Source: Amycolatopsis oliviviridis
GTDB taxonomy: Bacteria > Actinomycetota > Actinomycetes > Mycobacteriales > Pseudonocardiaceae
Assembly (NCBI RefSeq): GCF_014654365.1
Contig: NZ_BNAY01000008.1
Coordinates: forward strand, 434,001 to 498,000
Length of the DNA stretch: 64,000 bases
Reading direction: 5' to 3'
The position numbers were made by a program, and so were the translations under genes. This document shows, one piece after another, positions 1 to 7,295 of this stretch. Position 1 is the stretch's first letter. Every line of letters starts with the position of its first letter. The notes beneath the pieces are model-generated. The model was not told where the DNA came from, ran no database searches, and saw nothing but the letters and a program-made list of their open reading frames with translations.

Positions 1-146
1 GCGAGGTCCGACGGCGAGGGATCGTCGACGCCCCAGCGTCGCAGCACTTTCTTCCCCTGCTTGTCACCCGGCCACAGCGCGATCAAGATCAGCAGACCGA
101 ACAGACCCATGAACAGGGCGACGGCCACGATGTTGTCGAACGGCAC
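1..146 (-). CDS. Putative small membrane protein, 5' part only
   Basis: A GTG at 144-146 is preceded by a good Shine-Dalgarno (GGAGG, about 152-156) and opens a frame that runs off the left edge for 48 codons without a stop. After PFDN comes one hydrophobic segment (about residues 6-25, ending LILIALWP), then a basic, polar stretch (GDKQGKKVLRRWGVDD). This looks like an N-terminal signal anchor with the rest in the cytoplasm. The product is unrecognised and the 3' end is outside the window. A palindromic site lies immediately upstream of the ribosome site and could control it. Confidence 0.55.
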   Translation of the reverse strand, partial: MPFDNIVAVALFMGLFGLLILIALWPGDKQGKKVLRRWGVDDPSPSDL

Positions 147-158
147 GATCAGCCTCCT

Positions 159-182
159 CTTGTATCAAGTACACGGTACAAG
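159..182. promoter_or_regulatory. Inverted repeat upstream of the edge gene
   Basis: CTTGTA (159-164) and TACAAG (177-182) are perfect complements around a 12-base centre that itself holds GTAC-acg-GTAC. The site ends two bases from the Shine-Dalgarno of the reverse gene starting at 146. It is AT-richer than its surroundings. Position and symmetry suggest an operator for a dimeric regulator (PadR- or TetR-like size). The binding protein is unknown. Confidence 0.4.
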
Positions 183-214
183 ACTGCGCGAAGGCCGGCA
201 CGGTGAACGGTGGG

Positions 215-916
215 TCAAGCGGGGTCGGACAGGATCCCGTTGACGTAGGTCCCGGGGTGCGTGGCGGCGTCCTGGCGCAGCACGGGCAGGTCCGACGGCC
301 ACGTCGCGGTGAGCGCCTGGGTCTGCCCCGGCGGGATGGTCGTGACCTGCGTCGGCGTCCACGTGGGCTCACCCGCCGCGGGCTTCAGGACGGTGATGGT
401 CGCGGTCGCGGTGGACCCCGCGGGAACGTCGTTGTACTTCACGCCGTTGTCCACCCTGGTCAGGTGGTAGACCGGGCCGTTCGGGTCGGCGGGGCCGTTC
501 AGGTCCGCGCCGGGAACGCCGTACAGCGCACACGTCCTGGACGACTTGTTCTTGTAGGTCAGCGGAACGTCGAGCTGCGTCGGCGAGTTCGGGGACGGCT
601 TCGGAGAGCCGAGCGCCAGCGAAAGATCCGTTGTGGCGCAACGGGGATTGTTGCCCGACCCGGCGGGTTTCCCGGGAGCGGACGGTTTCGGTGTTCCCGT
701 TTGCCCGCCCTGCGGCGCGGGAGTGCCGGTGGCCGCGGAGGTGGCGGTGGGCGCGGCGGACGTCTCGACCCCGCCACCACCCGCCGGGGCAGACGGCGGC
801 TGCGCGGCCGAAGGGGTACCGGAGTTGTTGCAGGCGACGACGGCGAGCACACCGGCGCAGGCGGCGATCACCTTGGCGACCCGCGTGGCGTTCGTTCGAA
901 TGGATCGGTGGCTCAT
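215..916 (-). CDS. Secreted DUF4232-family lipoprotein
   Basis: A 233-residue protein. The ATG at 916 is chosen because GGGGAGAAG lies just upstream; the longer frame to 961 has no ribosome site. The N-terminus (MSHRSIRTNATRVAKVI) leads into a hydrophobic stretch and a lipobox (LAVVAC), so the cysteine near residue 28 is probably lipidated and the protein anchored outside the membrane. A Pro/Ala/Gly/Thr-rich low-complexity linker follows (about 29-80). A folded domain then starts at CATTDLSLALG and contains SSRTCALYGVPGADL, the two-cysteine pattern of DUF4232. The family is common in actinomycetes and its function is unknown. It is transcribed away from the phospholipase terminator. Confidence 0.85.
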   Translation of the reverse strand: MSHRSIRTNATRVAKVIAACAGVLAVVACNNSGTPSAAQPPSAPAGGGGVETSAAPTATSAATGTPAPQGGQTGTPKPSAPGKPAGSGNNPRCATTDLSLALGSPKPSPNSPTQLDVPLTYKNKSSRTCALYGVPGADLNGPADPNGPVYHLTRVDNGVKYNDVPAGSTATATITVLKPAAGEPTWTPTQVTTIPPGQTQALTATWPSDLPVLRQDAATHPGTYVNGILSDPA

Positions 917-979
917 CGTCTTCTCCCCGTTCGGCCCTGCTCGCTGTGGATCAGTCACCAAGCAGGATGCCCAGCGGGG

Positions 980-1049
980 CGGGAAAGATGCGTCACGATG
1001 ACGCTGCTCTCACAAAAGCAACCTCGACGGCCGTGACGCATCTTTCCCG
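980..1049. terminator. Perfect 17-bp inverted repeat with 36-base loop
   Basis: The 17 bases at 980-996 (CGGGAAAGATGCGTCAC) are the exact reverse complement of 1033-1049. The structure sits in the 160-base gap downstream of the phospholipase gene (stop at 1077) and upstream of the DUF4232 gene. It could end phospholipase transcription, but the loop is long and there is no T-tract. It resembles the other long palindromes scattered between genes of this window and may belong to a dispersed repeat family. Confidence 0.55.
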
Positions 1050-1076
1050 TTAGGACGGTGAACTCTGCCCGTTCGG

Positions 1077-3608
1077 TCACGCCCAGCCGAGCGGGGTGAC
1101 CTCCGCCGCCGACGTCCACGGCCCGCGCCCGCCCGCCTCGGTGAGCGCGCGGAACCGCACATAGCGGGCCCGGGCGGGCCAGAACCGGAGCGTCTTCCGG
1201 GCGGCGTCATCGGCGAAAGTACCCGCGGCGACAGGGCTCCCCCAGGCCACACCGTCAGCGCTCAAGTAGACCTCGTAACCGCCGACGCGACCATGGTCGG
1301 AACCGTCCTGGCGCGGCAGGTAGTCCAGCCCGGTGACGGTGCGCGCGGCACCCAGATCGAGCTGGAGTTCGTGGGGCAGCGGGTCTTCCCCGCCGGACCA
1401 CTTGCTGTGCCAATGGGTGGCGGGATCGCCGTCGACGGCGTTCGTCGCGGCGCCGGATTCACCGGTGGTCTCCTGACTGTCGGCCGAGCGGACGGTGGCG
1501 GCGAGCGGCCCGGAGCCCATGACCGGGTCGCTGATGGTCTCGGCGCCTGTCTCGACGTGACCCGCGAAGCGACGAACGAAGCCGTCCGGCCCCTGGACCG
1601 TCAGGTCGTACCAGCCGCCCATTCCGCCTTCGACGCTGAACCAGTCCTCGACCGGCGCGCCGGAGCCGACCGTGTACGTCCACGGCCCGCCGCCCCGGTT
1701 TCCGGTGCGCACCGTCAGCTCACAAGCGGCTCCGGCGTTGGTCATCTTCAGGTACACGACACCGGATCCCGGCCGCAGCACGACTTCCGGATTCGGCTTG
1801 CCCGCCGTGGTCGCGGTGATCCGGTTGCCCGCGAACCGCCGCAGGAAACCGTTGGGGCCGTGCGTGGTGAGGTCGTACGCCCCGTCCGGGGAACCCACCT
1901 GCCAGTAGTCCGACAGCGTGGCCCCGGCGCCCACGGTGTAGCGCCACGGCCCGTCGGTCCGGTGCGCGTTGGCATAGACGTAGAAGTGCGCGCCCGCGGC
2001 TCCGGTGTTGCCGAAGTCGATCCAGAACCGCTCCGCCGTCACCCGTCCCGACGCCGTCAGCTGATATGGCAACGGCCGCGCCGTCCGGACTTCGGCCTCC
2101 GAAACGGGCGGCTTCTGCACGGAAGGCGGCTGCGGCTCGGTGTTCCACGGCCCGCTCGTCGGCACCGGTTTGGTCAGCGCCGGATAGCTGGCACTCGGCG
2201 CCGTGGTGTCCAGCGCCGACGTCAGATCCCCGCAGACCGTGCGCCGCCACGGCGAAATGTTCGGTTCGGCGACGCCGCTCCACCGTTCCAGGAAGCGCAG
2301 CACGGAGGTGTGGTCGAAGACCTCCGAACACACCTTGCCACCCCGGCTCCACGGCGAGATGACGAACATCGGCACCCGTACGCCCAGCCCGATCGGCTCG
2401 GCGGAGACGAATTCGTCGGTCGTGGCGGCCGAACTCTTGCCCTCGTCGTCGGAAGCGGGCGGCGCCGGCGGCGGCATGTGGTCGAAGAAACCGCCGTCCT
2501 CGTCGTAGGTCAGCAGGAACAGCGTCTTGTCCCAGACCCCGGGTTTGGACGCGATCGTGTCGAGGATCGACTTGACCAGATCGGCGCCGGTGTTGGGCCC
2601 CCAGGCGGGATGCTCGGTCTGCGACTCCGGCGCGACGATCCAGGACACCGACGGGAGTTCGCCCGCGTCGACGTCGGACTTGAAGGCGCTCAGCAACTGC
2701 TTCGGCGCGACCCTGGCCAGACCGCGGTCGTACAGGGCCCGCTCGGTCGCGTTCAGGGTCGCCACCCCCGCCGCCAGCCCGTCGAGCAGGCGGGTGCGTT
2801 CGGCGGCCGAGGCCGAATCCAAGGCGTAGTAGAAGTACTCCAGCTTCGGGAAGGCCTTGCCCGCGGAGTCCTTCACCTTCGACAGCGCCTTGGTGCCGAC
2901 GGCGAGGAAACTGCTGAAGTAGTCGAGCGAATTGTCGCCGTAATTGTCCCATTCCTGATAGACCCGCCAGCTGCGGCCGGCGGCCTGGAGGCGTTCGGCG
3001 TAGGTCTTCCAGGTGTAGCCGGTGTGCCCGGGGTTCTGCCAGGCGTCGTTGCCGATGGCGCGGGTCTTGCCATCCGGCTCGAAGCCGAGTTTGCCGGTGA
3101 ACAGGTACAACCGGTTCGGGTTGGTGGGCCCCATTTCCGAGCAGTGGTAGGCGTCGCAGACGGTGAACGCGTCGGCCAGCTCGTGATAGAACCGCAAGGC
3201 CGAACGAGTGTGGTAGGTCAGCGAACGAACACCCTTGGCCGCGCGCCACGCGTCGTGACGGCCCTTGTTCCACGCGCGGTGCCCGCCGGACCAGCTGTGG
3301 TCGACGTCGGCCATGAACTGGTCGTCGATCGCGTAGGGAAGCAAGGTGCCCGCGCCGTCGGGCTGCTGGAACACCGACGCCCCCGAAGGAAGCCTGATCG
3401 CGGCCGGATCATTGAAACCGCGTACGCCGCGCAGTGTCCCGAGATAGTGGTCGAACGACCTGTTCTCCTGCATGAAGACCACGACGTGCTCGATGACGTC
3501 GAGTCCGCCCGTCGGCGCTTCGGCGGCGAGCGCCTGCCGGACGCTCTCCGGGAGCAAGGTGAAAGCGGAAGCCGCGCCAGCGGCCTTCAGCAGGGTGCGA
3601 CGGCGCAC
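1077..3608 (-). CDS. Secreted phosphocholine-type phospholipase C with C-terminal discoidin domain
   Basis: An 843-residue phosphoesterase-family phospholipase C. The GTG at 3608 is preferred (GGAGG six bases upstream) and gives a clean Tat signal, VRRRTLLKAAGAAS; the frame extends further upstream without support. The catalytic domain (about 35-480) carries ENRSFDHYLGTLRGVRGF, EMGPTNPNRLY and TYDEDGGFFDHMPPP, the metal- and phosphate-binding motifs of non-haemolytic phospholipases. Two repeated beta domains follow (about 510-690), of the type that ends bacterial phospholipase C (each with a 'YDLT..GP.GF.RRFAG' motif). The last 140 residues form an F5/8 type C-like carbohydrate/lipid-binding domain (AVDGDPATHWHSKWSGG), which is not usual for this enzyme. 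It probably hydrolyses phospholipids outside the cell for phosphate. Confidence 0.9.
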   Translation of the reverse strand: MRRRTLLKAAGAASAFTLLPESVRQALAAEAPTGGLDVIEHVVVFMQENRSFDHYLGTLRGVRGFNDPAAIRLPSGASVFQQPDGAGTLLPYAIDDQFMADVDHSWSGGHRAWNKGRHDAWRAAKGVRSLTYHTRSALRFYHELADAFTVCDAYHCSEMGPTNPNRLYLFTGKLGFEPDGKTRAIGNDAWQNPGHTGYTWKTYAERLQAAGRSWRVYQEWDNYGDNSLDYFSSFLAVGTKALSKVKDSAGKAFPKLEYFYYALDSASAAERTRLLDGLAAGVATLNATERALYDRGLARVAPKQLLSAFKSDVDAGELPSVSWIVAPESQTEHPAWGPNTGADLVKSILDTIASKPGVWDKTLFLLTYDEDGGFFDHMPPPAPPASDDEGKSSAATTDEFVSAEPIGLGVRVPMFVISPWSRGGKVCSEVFDHTSVLRFLERWSGVAEPNISPWRRTVCGDLTSALDTTAPSASYPALTKPVPTSGPWNTEPQPPSVQKPPVSEAEVRTARPLPYQLTASGRVTAERFWIDFGNTGAAGAHFYVYANAHRTDGPWRYTVGAGATLSDYWQVGSPDGAYDLTTHGPNGFLRRFAGNRITATTAGKPNPEVVLRPGSGVVYLKMTNAGAACELTVRTGNRGGGPWTYTVGSGAPVEDWFSVEGGMGGWYDLTVQGPDGFVRRFAGHVETGAETISDPVMGSGPLAATVRSADSQETTGESGAATNAVDGDPATHWHSKWSGGEDPLPHELQLDLGAARTVTGLDYLPRQDGSDHGRVGGYEVYLSADGVAWGSPVAAGTFADDAARKTLRFWPARARYVRFRALTEAGGRGPWTSAAEVTPLGWA

Positions 3609-3796
3609 AGAGCCCTCCAGAAATTGCGTTGAACCCGTTCGAATGTGATCGAAACTGCACCTTTGATGCGATCTGCGAGCAGATAGAAACATAGGTGCCT
3701 GCTCGGTTCAAGGGTTCCGCCGTCGGGCTGCATGATCGGAGCAACAGGTCGCGACTTTCGGATGGTCGTGGGTGTTCCCTACTCAAGGGCTGTGCC

Positions 3797-3840
3797 GGAA
3801 AAACCGAGGTGGGGGCCGCCCCCCTTGAGCGTCCCCCACC
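3797..3840 (-). terminator. Rho-independent terminator
   Basis: On the reverse strand, GGTGGGGG (3840-3833) pairs with CCCCCACC (3815-3808), and the stem is followed by TCGGTTTTT. This is a canonical hairpin plus T-run 31 bases beyond the stop of the small membrane protein ending at 3871. Confidence 0.7.
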
Positions 3841-3870
3841 CCGGTCCACCCGGCCCGCACCGGCCGGACG

Positions 3871-4284
3871 TCATTCGTCCCCGTTGCCGGACCTCCCGAA
3901 CGAAGCGGCCAGCGCGAGCACCATGACGACCGGCCAGAGCACGATCAGCACCGCGGCGCCGCCGAAGGTGATCGCCGTGACCGCGACCGCCGTCGCGATC
4001 AGCCCGCCGACCGGCGACGCGTAACAAAGCCCCAAGGGCCCCAGGAAGAGAGCCCACAGCAAGGCCGTCTTCACCGACTTGGCGGGCGGGCGGGGAACCG
4101 GATACCGCCCCGGGCCGAGAACCTCGTGGTCGGTGCTCTGATACCAGCCGCCGGACATCAGCGGCGGGTGTGGCGCGAAGGAAGCCGGTCTTCGCCCGAA
4201 CGCCTTGGGCGTGCGGGGATTCGCCTCGGCGATCACGTGGCGGTGATCCTTCGGCCGTCTCATGACACTCTCCGCACTGCGCAT
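3871..4284 (-). CDS. Small two-helix membrane protein, unknown function
   Basis: 137 residues from the ATG at 4284, which follows GGGGGAGGGG; a second in-frame ATG at 4263 also has a GGAGAG. The basic N-terminal half (RRPKDHRHVIAEANPRTPKAFGRRP) is followed by a polar segment and by two or three hydrophobic helices at about 75-130 (TALLWALFLGPLGLCYA; LIATAVAVTAITFGG; VLIVLWPVVMVLALAASF). The tail is FGRSGNGDE. The pattern 'FLGPLGLCYAS..GG' is typical of short actinobacterial membrane proteins of unknown role. It is divergent from the Crp-like regulator, with 205 bases between them, and has its own terminator. Confidence 0.75.
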   Translation of the reverse strand: MRSAESVMRRPKDHRHVIAEANPRTPKAFGRRPASFAPHPPLMSGGWYQSTDHEVLGPGRYPVPRPPAKSVKTALLWALFLGPLGLCYASPVGGLIATAVAVTAITFGGAAVLIVLWPVVMVLALAASFGRSGNGDE

Positions 4285-4489
4285 GACACCCCTCCCCCGT
4301 CGCCGGCCCGAGGCCTGGTGAAGTGACCTCTCGCCTGGCACAATTACCGGTTGCGGTTCGAAACTTTCCGGGTCGTTCTGCCCACTGACCATGCTGACGA
4401 GTCGGGGGAGTGGCTGATGCGTCATATGGAACACAGCGCCGAAAAGGAACCCGGCGCCGGATCGGCTCCCGGGGCACCGGAGGGCCAGG

Positions 4490-5203
4490 ATGACCGGTTC
4501 CGCCACGGGTGAGTACGGGGACCGCGGAACCTGGCATCGGCTGACTCCCGAGGAACAGTCCGCTCTCCGGAGCGCGGGACACGTGAAGGTATGGCAGCCC
4601 GGCCAGATCCTCGCCCTCCAGGGCAGCCCGCCCACCAGCATGTTCGTCGTCCTGCACGGCTGGGTGAAGATCAGCGCGACCAACTACCGCGGTGAGGACG
4701 CCCCGCTCGCCGCCCGCGGCCCCGCGGAGATCGTCGGCGAACTGGCCCCGATCAGCGGACTCCCCCGGTCCGCCACGATGTCGGCGATCGACGAGGTGCA
4801 CACCCTCGTCGTGCCGCGGGAGAAATTCCTGGGCGTGCTGCGCGACAGGCCACGCATCGCCGAGGAGATCTTCCGTACCGCGGCGATCAGGCTGCAACAG
4901 TCGGATCGGCTGCGCCTCGAGTCCGGCGGACCGGATTTCCCGCAACGGCTCGCCGCGGTCCTCGTGGAACTGGCCCTACAGCACGCCCTCGACTGGACGG
5001 ACGGGAAACAGGTCGATCTCCGGTTCAACCAAGGGGAATTGGCGAGTTTCGCCCGGGTCTCGCGCAGCACCTTGATCCGCGGTCTCGAAGAGCTCCGGCG
5101 GCTCGGCGTGGTGCGCACCGCACGCCAGCGCGTCACGATCACCCGCCCTCGCGCATTGCGGGAATTGGCCGCCGGGAGGCCCCCGCCGGAAGACAAGGCC
5201 TGA
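4490..5203 (+). CDS. Crp/Fnr-family transcriptional regulator
   Basis: 237 residues; ATG at 4490 with AGG seven bases upstream. The N-terminal half (about 15-140) is a cyclic-nucleotide-binding beta-barrel (VWQPGQILALQGSPPTSMFVVLHG, then GPAEIVGELAPISGLPRSATMSA). A dimerisation helix and a C-terminal winged helix follow (FNQGELASFARVSRSTLIRGLEELRRLGVVR, about 183-213). The phosphate-binding cassette keeps GEL and R-S-A-T, so cyclic-nucleotide or nucleotide binding is possible. Its stop is 76 bases before the FxSxx-like peptide, on the same strand, which suggests it regulates or is co-transcribed with that peptide and the hydroxylase gene. Crp-type regulators commonly precede FxSxx loci in actinomycetes; that is family knowledge, not shown here. 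Confidence 0.88.
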   Translation: MTGSATGEYGDRGTWHRLTPEEQSALRSAGHVKVWQPGQILALQGSPPTSMFVVLHGWVKISATNYRGEDAPLAARGPAEIVGELAPISGLPRSATMSAIDEVHTLVVPREKFLGVLRDRPRIAEEIFRTAAIRLQQSDRLRLESGGPDFPQRLAAVLVELALQHALDWTDGKQVDLRFNQGELASFARVSRSTLIRGLEELRRLGVVRTARQRVTITRPRALRELAAGRPPPEDKA

Positions 5204-5279
5204 TCGAACACCGAATGTCGGCTATCCTTGTCGAGGTTCAACTCTCGCAACCGTTTCACGGGTGGAGGGAATCGGCACG

Positions 5280-5477
5280 ATGAGTTCTTTCTCGGCAAGC
5301 ACGGAACCGGACATCGAATCGGCGTTGATCGATCTCGACGAGGTGTCGTTCACCGCGTTACGGGATCTGGACAGTGAAGCCTTCCGCCATTCGGCGCACC
5401 ATGTCGTCGAACGGACCACCCTTGTCCGCGCACGCTATAGAAGTAGCAACACTGGGACCGGTGAGCGCATCGACTGA
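5280..5477 (+). CDS. Divergent FxSxx-COOH-like peptide, candidate modification substrate
   Basis: 65 residues. ATG at 5280 preceded by GGAGGGAA; the in-frame upstream ATG at 5262 would place the ribosome site inside the gene. The core ALIDLDEVSFTALRDLD followed by a short helix resembles the conserved middle of FxSxx-COOH proteins (aliphatic-D-L-x-x-V-S-(L/F)-x-x-L-R-x-L-D). The tail does not end in F-x-S-x-x: it reads RARYRSSNTGTGERID, so a Y-R-S-S-N pentapeptide is followed by eight extra residues. The stop TGA shares one base with the ATG of the HExxH gene (TGATG), so translation is coupled. That coupling, plus the core, makes it a candidate substrate of the next enzyme. No radical-SAM FxsB partner is present in the window. 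Confidence 0.65.
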   Translation: MSSFSASTEPDIESALIDLDEVSFTALRDLDSEAFRHSAHHVVERTTLVRARYRSSNTGTGERID

Positions 5478-7294
5478 TGCCACCACCAGGCGAGGCTCGC
5501 CCCGTGTTCCACCGTTTGTCATGGCGAGACTTCGACGCACTCGCGCGCCTTGACGGCGACGAGGACATGGCACGTCGGCTGCGCCGGGCCGAGCGGAGCC
5601 GGCGCAAACTGCTGATCCACGCGCTCCTGACCGAGGCCATGAAGACCTCGGCCGACCCGGGTCCCCTGCCGTCGCTGGATTCGGCCTGGGAACTCCTCGC
5701 ACGTGCCGAAGCACGAGCACCCCGGGCGGTGAACCGGATGCTCACGAATCCGTACACCGGGAGCTGGGCTGGCTACACGACTCGCTTGATGCGCAACGGA
5801 ATCGACGGCGTCGGTCCTTTGTGGATGCACCTCGGGCACGCGCACGCGATCGCGGCGGCCGCGGCGATCAGGGCGGAACTGGATTTCGAAACCGTCATCC
5901 CGGCCTGGCATGGAAACGCCATGCTTCCATCCCTGGGAATGGCCAGATTTCCCGGCACCGGAGCGTTTTCCTCGGTCGTCGTGCGCGGCGTCAATGGCCG
6001 GTACTTCGTTTCGGATGCCGAAACAACGGTCCGCCTGCCGGAAGCACCTGAATCCGACGCTCCGGGCTGGTGGGGAATCCGGCGGGTACGGAGCCAGGTC
6101 GGCGCGCACCGGTTTTCGTTGTGGCTGGACGACCTCGATCCCTATCGCGGACTTTACGAGCCCGTCCCACCGGAACGGTTGCCGGACAAGGAATTGGCGG
6201 AGTGGCAACGTCGGATCGACGAGGCCTGCCGCCTGATCGCCGCCCATCTGCCCGGACTGGCCCGGATCATGCCGGTGGGATTGGCCTCACTCGTACCGAA
6301 ACCTCAGGTGCTGTTCCGAAACCCGAGCGCGTCGACCGGGGAGGCGTTCGGGAGCGCGGTGGTCGGCCTGCCCACCGACGGCGAGTCCCTCGCCGAAACC
6401 CTGATCCACGAATTCCAGCACATCGTGCTCGGTGGCCTGCTGCACCTGGTCGAGTTGTACGAGCCGGATCCGGGTGAACGGATTTATGTGGCTTGGAGGG
6501 ATGACCCCCGCCCTTTGAGTGGTGCCTTGCAGGGGGTGTTCGCCTACTTCGGTGTCACCGCTTTTTGGCGTGCGCTGTATCAGGCCGGCCACAGTTCCCG
6601 GCGCTCCGGTTTCGAATTCGCGTACTGGCGCGAGCAGACCTGGCGCACCCTGCGGGTCCTGCGCGCGGACGCGACGTTGACCGTCGCCGGACGGCGATTC
6701 CTCGGCAACATCGCCGACCGCCTGGGCCCTTGGCGGGACGAGCCCGTGCCATCGGAGGCGAGCGCACTGGCCACGGCCGCCCGACGGGATCACCTCGCGG
6801 GCTGGAGAGCCCGGCACCTGCGCCCTGATCCGTCCGTGGTCGCCGAACTGGCGGCCGCCTGGCTCAGTGGACGGTCGAGGCCACCCGCCACCCTCGACGC
6901 CACCGATCTTCCCCCGACACCGGTACCGGACGGCAGCTGGTCCCACGCCCGGATGGACCTGATCCGGCTTAAAGTCGGGGGCGCGCCGACGTCGCCGGAC
7001 AGACGACCGCCGGCTGTTCCCGGGGCCACCACCGCGGACCTCGCTTACACCGGCGGTGACTTCCTTGAAGCCGTCGCGGGTTACCGGCGAGAGCTCGCCA
7101 CGGATCCGGATCAGCCGACGTCTCTGGTCGGACTGGGCCTCGCGCTGTGCGCGCGAGGCCCCCATCCCGCCGCCCGTGCCCTGCTGCACTGCCCTGAACT
7201 CGTCCGGGCCGTGCACCGGCACCTGCGAGCCGTCCCCCGGCCACCGACCGTGGAACAGCTCGCCTCGTGGATCGGGCAACTCGTACCGGACTGA
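5477..7294 (+). CDS. HExxH-motif peptide-modifying protein (alpha-ketoglutarate-HExxH hydroxylase type)
   Basis: 605 residues, starting at the ATG that overlaps the peptide stop. The defining motif TLIHEFQH has H311, E312 and H315 as likely iron ligands. It is followed by GLLHLVELYEP and AWRDDPRPLSGALQGVFAYFGV, both characteristic of the HExxH family proposed to hydroxylate beta-carbons of ribosomal peptides using 2-oxoglutarate. Residues 1-300 are helical with conserved RMLTNPYTGSWAGY. The C-terminal 80 residues (GGDFLEAVAGYRRELATDPDQPTSLVGLGLAL) look like one or two TPR helices, perhaps for substrate or partner docking. The gene ends one base from the convergent stop of the STAND/TPR gene. 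Family assignment is strong; the reaction on the neighbouring peptide is inference. Confidence 0.82.
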   Translation: MPPPGEARPVFHRLSWRDFDALARLDGDEDMARRLRRAERSRRKLLIHALLTEAMKTSADPGPLPSLDSAWELLARAEARAPRAVNRMLTNPYTGSWAGYTTRLMRNGIDGVGPLWMHLGHAHAIAAAAAIRAELDFETVIPAWHGNAMLPSLGMARFPGTGAFSSVVVRGVNGRYFVSDAETTVRLPEAPESDAPGWWGIRRVRSQVGAHRFSLWLDDLDPYRGLYEPVPPERLPDKELAEWQRRIDEACRLIAAHLPGLARIMPVGLASLVPKPQVLFRNPSASTGEAFGSAVVGLPTDGESLAETLIHEFQHIVLGGLLHLVELYEPDPGERIYVAWRDDPRPLSGALQGVFAYFGVTAFWRALYQAGHSSRRSGFEFAYWREQTWRTLRVLRADATLTVAGRRFLGNIADRLGPWRDEPVPSEASALATAARRDHLAGWRARHLRPDPSVVAELAAAWLSGRSRPPATLDATDLPPTPVPDGSWSHARMDLIRLKVGGAPTSPDRRPPAVPGATTADLAYTGGDFLEAVAGYRRELATDPDQPTSLVGLGLALCARGPHPAARALLHCPELVRAVHRHLRAVPRPPTVEQLASWIGQLVPD

Positions 7295-7295
7295 G

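Noticed and set aside
1293..3632. 779-codon forward open frame
   Set aside because: It lies wholly antisense to the phospholipase gene. The composition (Arg/Gly/Val-rich, no domains) is the usual shadow of high-GC third-position bias.
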